A stretch of 42,526 nt of DNA from Paracoccaceae bacterium (GTDB lineage Bacteria; Pseudomonadota; Alphaproteobacteria; Rhodobacterales; Rhodobacteraceae): positions 1 to 42,526 of the forward strand of contig JAKITO010000028.1 in the NCBI GenBank assembly GCA_021648025.1, written 5' to 3'. Positions 39,766-42,526 of the stretch are shown one piece after another (position 1 is the stretch's first letter; each line of letters begins with the position of its first letter). The translations under genes and the position numbers were made by a program. The notes beneath the pieces were generated by a model that was not told the DNA's origin, did not search any database, and worked only from the letters and a program-made list of their open reading frames with translations.

Positions 39766-42372
39766 ATGAACACGCCGACTTCGCCATGCCCCTCCCAAGC
39801 TTCCGAATTGAAGATCAGTGCGCCCGTGTGGCGCGGCATTGGCCTCCTAGTCAGGGTACAGAAGATCTGTGGTCGCATCGTACTGCTTCTGGCGGTCAGC
39901 CTGACGGTTTACAGCTTTGGGCCGACCTCCGCATCGGCGCAGGAAGCCACAGCCGCCACGACAAAAAGCTTTGACGCAATTCTGGACGGGGCCACCCCGG
40001 TTGGCGAAGGCGTGGCGCAAATCTACGAAAAACAGGGGAAAACCCTCCTTGCCGTTCAACCAGAGACATTTGGCCTCTTGTTTCACTGGTATCTCGAGGC
40101 GGTTGCGCAGCCTGCACAGATGGTCAGCGTCAACGGCAATGCGATCGGCCAGACCGTCATGAAACTGGAGCGGCGCGGCAACCGAGTTTATGTTCGCGAT
40201 CTGACAGCCGGACTTGAAAAACGTGCGGCGACCCCGAACGATCCGCAACCTCAGGGCAGCGATGAACTCGGGTTGAAACTCAACCCGATCAATCTGTCCG
40301 TGGCTCAGTCCGGTCTGGGCACGATTGTCGTTGGTCTGGACATTCTGGCCGAGGATGCGGATGGAACCGTGTTGCTGGACCTGACGCCATATTTCTCTGC
40401 CGATCTTGGCGGGTCGTTGTCGGTCAGGAGCTACCTTGCAGCGGCGGGTCTGAATTTCGTCGCAGTCGATCCCAACCGGTCTTATGTCGAAACGGCGCGA
40501 TCAAATGGCAACAGCGTGAACATCCGTTCGCAACTGACCTTTGCCACCCCAACGGGCGAGTCAGTTTCGATTGTTGTCGGGCACACGCTTACGGCGTTGC
40601 CGGAAAATCCGATGCCAGCGCGCGAGTTTGATGACAGGGTCGGCTATTTCGCGGCCGAATTCGCCGAATTCGGCGGGCAGGAGGTGGTCAGGGACCGTTC
40701 GGTGATCGCGCGTTTCCGGCTGGAAAGACCCGATGATGCACCGACCGGGCTGACCGATCCGAAAAAGCCGATCGTCTATTACATCGGGCGCGGTGTGCCG
40801 GATCGCTGGCGCCCCTATATCAGGTCGGCGGTCGAATCCTGGCAGCCGGCATTTGAAGAGGCCGGGTTCAGCAATGCCATCATTGCCCGCGATGCGCCCA
40901 CCGCCCAAGAGGATCCCAACTGGTCCGCAGAGGACACCAACATCAACGTCATTCGCTGGATCGCGCAGCCCTTTGAAAACGCCATAGGGCCGGTGGTGAT
41001 CGATCCGCGCACCGGGGAAATTCTGGGCGCGCATATCCTGCTCTGGCCGCAGGTGCTTGACTTCTTTTCGGCCTATTATTTCACGTTGCACAGTTCGGTC
41101 GACCCCGAGGCGGCGACCTTCCCGCTTTCGGACCAGAAGAAAGGTGAATTACTGACCTATGTCACGGCGCATGAACTGGGCCATACACTGGGATTGCGGC
41201 ACAATCATCTGGCCTCGACCGCCTATACGGTCGCCGAGCAGCGCGATCCGGAATTCGCCAACCTTTATGGCCCGTCCCCCTCGATCATGGCCTATGGCCG
41301 CTTCAATCAGGCGGCCCAGCCGGACGATGGGATCACGAATTTCATTCCCGGCATCGGTCCCTATGACAAGTTTGCCATAAAATGGGGTTATTCACAATTC
41401 CCGGACCTGTCGCAGGCCGAGATTGACAAGACACTGGACGGGTGGGCGACAGAGGCCGAAGCGGATCGTATGCGCCGTTGGGCGGCGGGCGAGGCACCCA
41501 GCGAATTCCGATCCAAGTTCGATCCCCGGTTGCAGAAGGAGAATACCGGTGCCGAACGGATCGAGGCCACGCGTTTTGGTATTTCCCGCCTGAGTGCCAC
41601 CGTGGCCGCCCTGCCCGGGGTCACGGGGCAGGACTGGGACCGCACAAGGCTGATTTATGAACAGGCAATGGGGACGCACGCCACCTTTCTGCAAAGCGTG
41701 GTTACCCTGATTGGAGGGGTGATCGGGGATCCCGGTGCCGCAGAGCGATATGGCTTTGTTGCAAAATCCAAACAGCAGGAAGCGGTTCGCTATCTTCTGG
41801 GAGAAGGCTCGCAAACGCTGGAGATTTACGCCCGGGACGAATTGCTGCGCAATCTTGAACCGGTCGGCGGCCTGCGCCAGATCGACGCCAACCGCGAACT
41901 GCTCATGCTGCAAATGCTGAATGGTTCGAAACTGGCGCTGCTGGAAATGCAGGCCCGATTTGATCCCGATGGCTACAGCGTTCCGGCTTACGGCGATGAC
42001 ATCGTTCAGGCTCTGTTTGGCGATCTGAATTCTCCGTCGCGTGGCAAGCGGGTCCTGCAGGTGTCGTTTCTTGATAACGTCCAGTCAATTCTGAGCGCGC
42101 CCCCCACAAGAAACCAGCTTCCGGCCTCATTTGCCAAATTGCTTAAGCTCGGGAACCCCAACAACCTGCAGATCCAGACGGCGGCCGGCGGCGGCACTCT
42201 GTTTCCCGCTTGGGCAAGAATGACCTTGCCGTCACTGGCGCAACGTCTGGAGGTAGCTGCCGATGCTGCCGAAACCCAAAGCGTCGCTCTGCATTACCAG
42301 GCACTGGCTGCCCGGATGCGCGAGCTTGCAAGGATCCCAATCGTCAAACAGGCCCAGGCGGGCGAGCCCTAG
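39766..42372 (+). CDS. Secreted zinc-dependent metalloprotease (metzincin; DUF5117/DUF4953 type)
   Basis: 868 residues. A long basic N-region is followed by a hydrophobic core (about 37-51) and a probable cleavage after Ala58 (TSASA). The centre carries the extended zinc motif HELGHTLGLRH with His469, His473 and His479 and catalytic Glu470. The Met-turn equivalent is Met508 in PSIMAYG, so this is a metzincin-type gluzincin-unlike protease. The roughly 400 residues before the motif are beta-rich and match the N-terminal domains of large bacterial DUF5117-type proteases. The start ATG 39766 has an AAAAGG site; the ATG at 39724 falls inside a palindrome. Substrate unknown; likely periplasmic or exported. 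Confidence 0.92.
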   Translation: MNTPTSPCPSQASELKISAPVWRGIGLLVRVQKICGRIVLLLAVSLTVYSFGPTSASAQEATAATTKSFDAILDGATPVGEGVAQIYEKQGKTLLAVQPETFGLLFHWYLEAVAQPAQMVSVNGNAIGQTVMKLERRGNRVYVRDLTAGLEKRAATPNDPQPQGSDELGLKLNPINLSVAQSGLGTIVVGLDILAEDADGTVLLDLTPYFSADLGGSLSVRSYLAAAGLNFVAVDPNRSYVETARSNGNSVNIRSQLTFATPTGESVSIVVGHTLTALPENPMPAREFDDRVGYFAAEFAEFGGQEVVRDRSVIARFRLERPDDAPTGLTDPKKPIVYYIGRGVPDRWRPYIRSAVESWQPAFEEAGFSNAIIARDAPTAQEDPNWSAEDTNINVIRWIAQPFENAIGPVVIDPRTGEILGAHILLWPQVLDFFSAYYFTLHSSVDPEAATFPLSDQKKGELLTYVTAHELGHTLGLRHNHLASTAYTVAEQRDPEFANLYGPSPSIMAYGRFNQAAQPDDGITNFIPGIGPYDKFAIKWGYSQFPDLSQAEIDKTLDGWATEAEADRMRRWAAGEAPSEFRSKFDPRLQKENTGAERIEATRFGISRLSATVAALPGVTGQDWDRTRLIYEQAMGTHATFLQSVVTLIGGVIGDPGAAERYGFVAKSKQQEAVRYLLGEGSQTLEIYARDELLRNLEPVGGLRQIDANRELLMLQMLNGSKLALLEMQARFDPDGYSVPAYGDDIVQALFGDLNSPSRGKRVLQVSFLDNVQSILSAPPTRNQLPASFAKLLKLGNPNNLQIQTAAGGGTLFPAWARMTLPSLAQRLEVAADAAETQSVALHYQALAARMRELARIPIVKQAQAGEP

Positions 42373-42526
42373 GCTCGGGGCGACCCAAGTCACGGTCCCT
42401 GCTCTGGAATGGACGCCCACAATCCGGGGCGCAAAGGGCAGTAATGCTTTGGTGCGCCACTGCTGCCAAACCCCATACCAGTCCCACAGGCGGTTTTTCA
42501 GAAATTCGCCCCCCCCCCCCCGAAGG
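42373..42526. other. Window-end region with C homopolymer
   Basis: 154 bases after the protease stop with no recognisable gene or terminator. It ends in 13 consecutive C residues (42509-42521) and GAAGG. The minus-strand frame EFLKNRLWDWYGVWQQW is open at the right edge and could belong to a gene outside the window, but cannot be identified. Confidence 0.5.

Noticed and set aside
42509..42521. Run of 13 C as a biological signal
   Set aside because: It sits at the window edge next to no gene and may be an assembly or sequencing end effect.

Overview
The window looks like a chromosome segment from a high-GC alphaproteobacterium, most likely a Rhodobacterales/Roseobacter-type marine bacterium. 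The grounds are gene content (two periplasmic-binding-protein ABC uptake systems, a CoxSML-type molybdenum hydroxylase with CoxD/E/G-like helpers, many ATGA-overlapping genes) and codon usage. This is judged by eye, not by phylogeny. No rRNA, tRNA, CRISPR array or intact mobile element was found.

Layout. (1) 1-1825: 3' part of an RND efflux permease and a perfect-palindrome terminator. (2) 1936-19269, all on the minus strand: fifteen genes that overlap or lie within about 11 bp of each other. In transcription order they are LivH- and LivM-type permeases, a LivG-type ATPase, a LivF-type ATPase fused to a Tm-1/UPF0261 domain, a PEP-hydrolase-like TIM barrel, a long flotillin-like SPFH protein, two CoxG-like SRPBCC proteins, FAD, 2Fe-2S and split molybdopterin subunits of a xanthine-dehydrogenase-family enzyme, a MoxR ATPase, a CoxE-like VWA protein, an SMP-30/isochorismatase fusion and an SDR dehydrogenase. 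An AraC regulator (19502-20326) and the matching Liv-type binding protein (20512-21771) lie just upstream on the same strand. Together they read as an uptake, hydroxylation, ring-opening/hydrolysis and oxidation route for one unidentified, probably cyclic or heteroaromatic, compound.

(3) 22218-30074, minus strand: TetR regulator, beta-CASP metallo-beta-lactamase nuclease, LOG-family protein, HlyD adaptor, RbbA-type double-ATPase/permease and YhhJ-type permease. Almost all overlap by ATGA. The regulator is preceded by a perfect 16-bp palindromic operator and four 20-bp tandem repeats. (4) 30187-30783: divergent intergenic region carrying a chimeric scrap of two different insertion sequences. 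(5) 30835-39234, plus strand: LacI regulator, then a carbohydrate ABC operon (binding protein, two permeases, a 62-residue membrane protein, two ATPases) ending in a fused DhaK-DhaL kinase. This is likely uptake and phosphorylation of dihydroxyacetone or a related short ketose. A 19-bp element recurs upstream of both lacI and the ABC operon. (6) 39235-42526: an unrecognised minus-strand coding remnant, then a secreted metzincin-type zinc metalloprotease with its own promoter and palindrome, and a short tail ending in a C homopolymer.

The best candidate for an undescribed system is the 15-gene minus-strand operon. Its unusual parts are a split molybdenum subunit with a proline-rich tail, an ABC ATPase/Tm-1 fusion next to its TIM-barrel partner, an embedded flotillin, and a lactonase/amidohydrolase fusion whose usual catalytic Cys is Ser.
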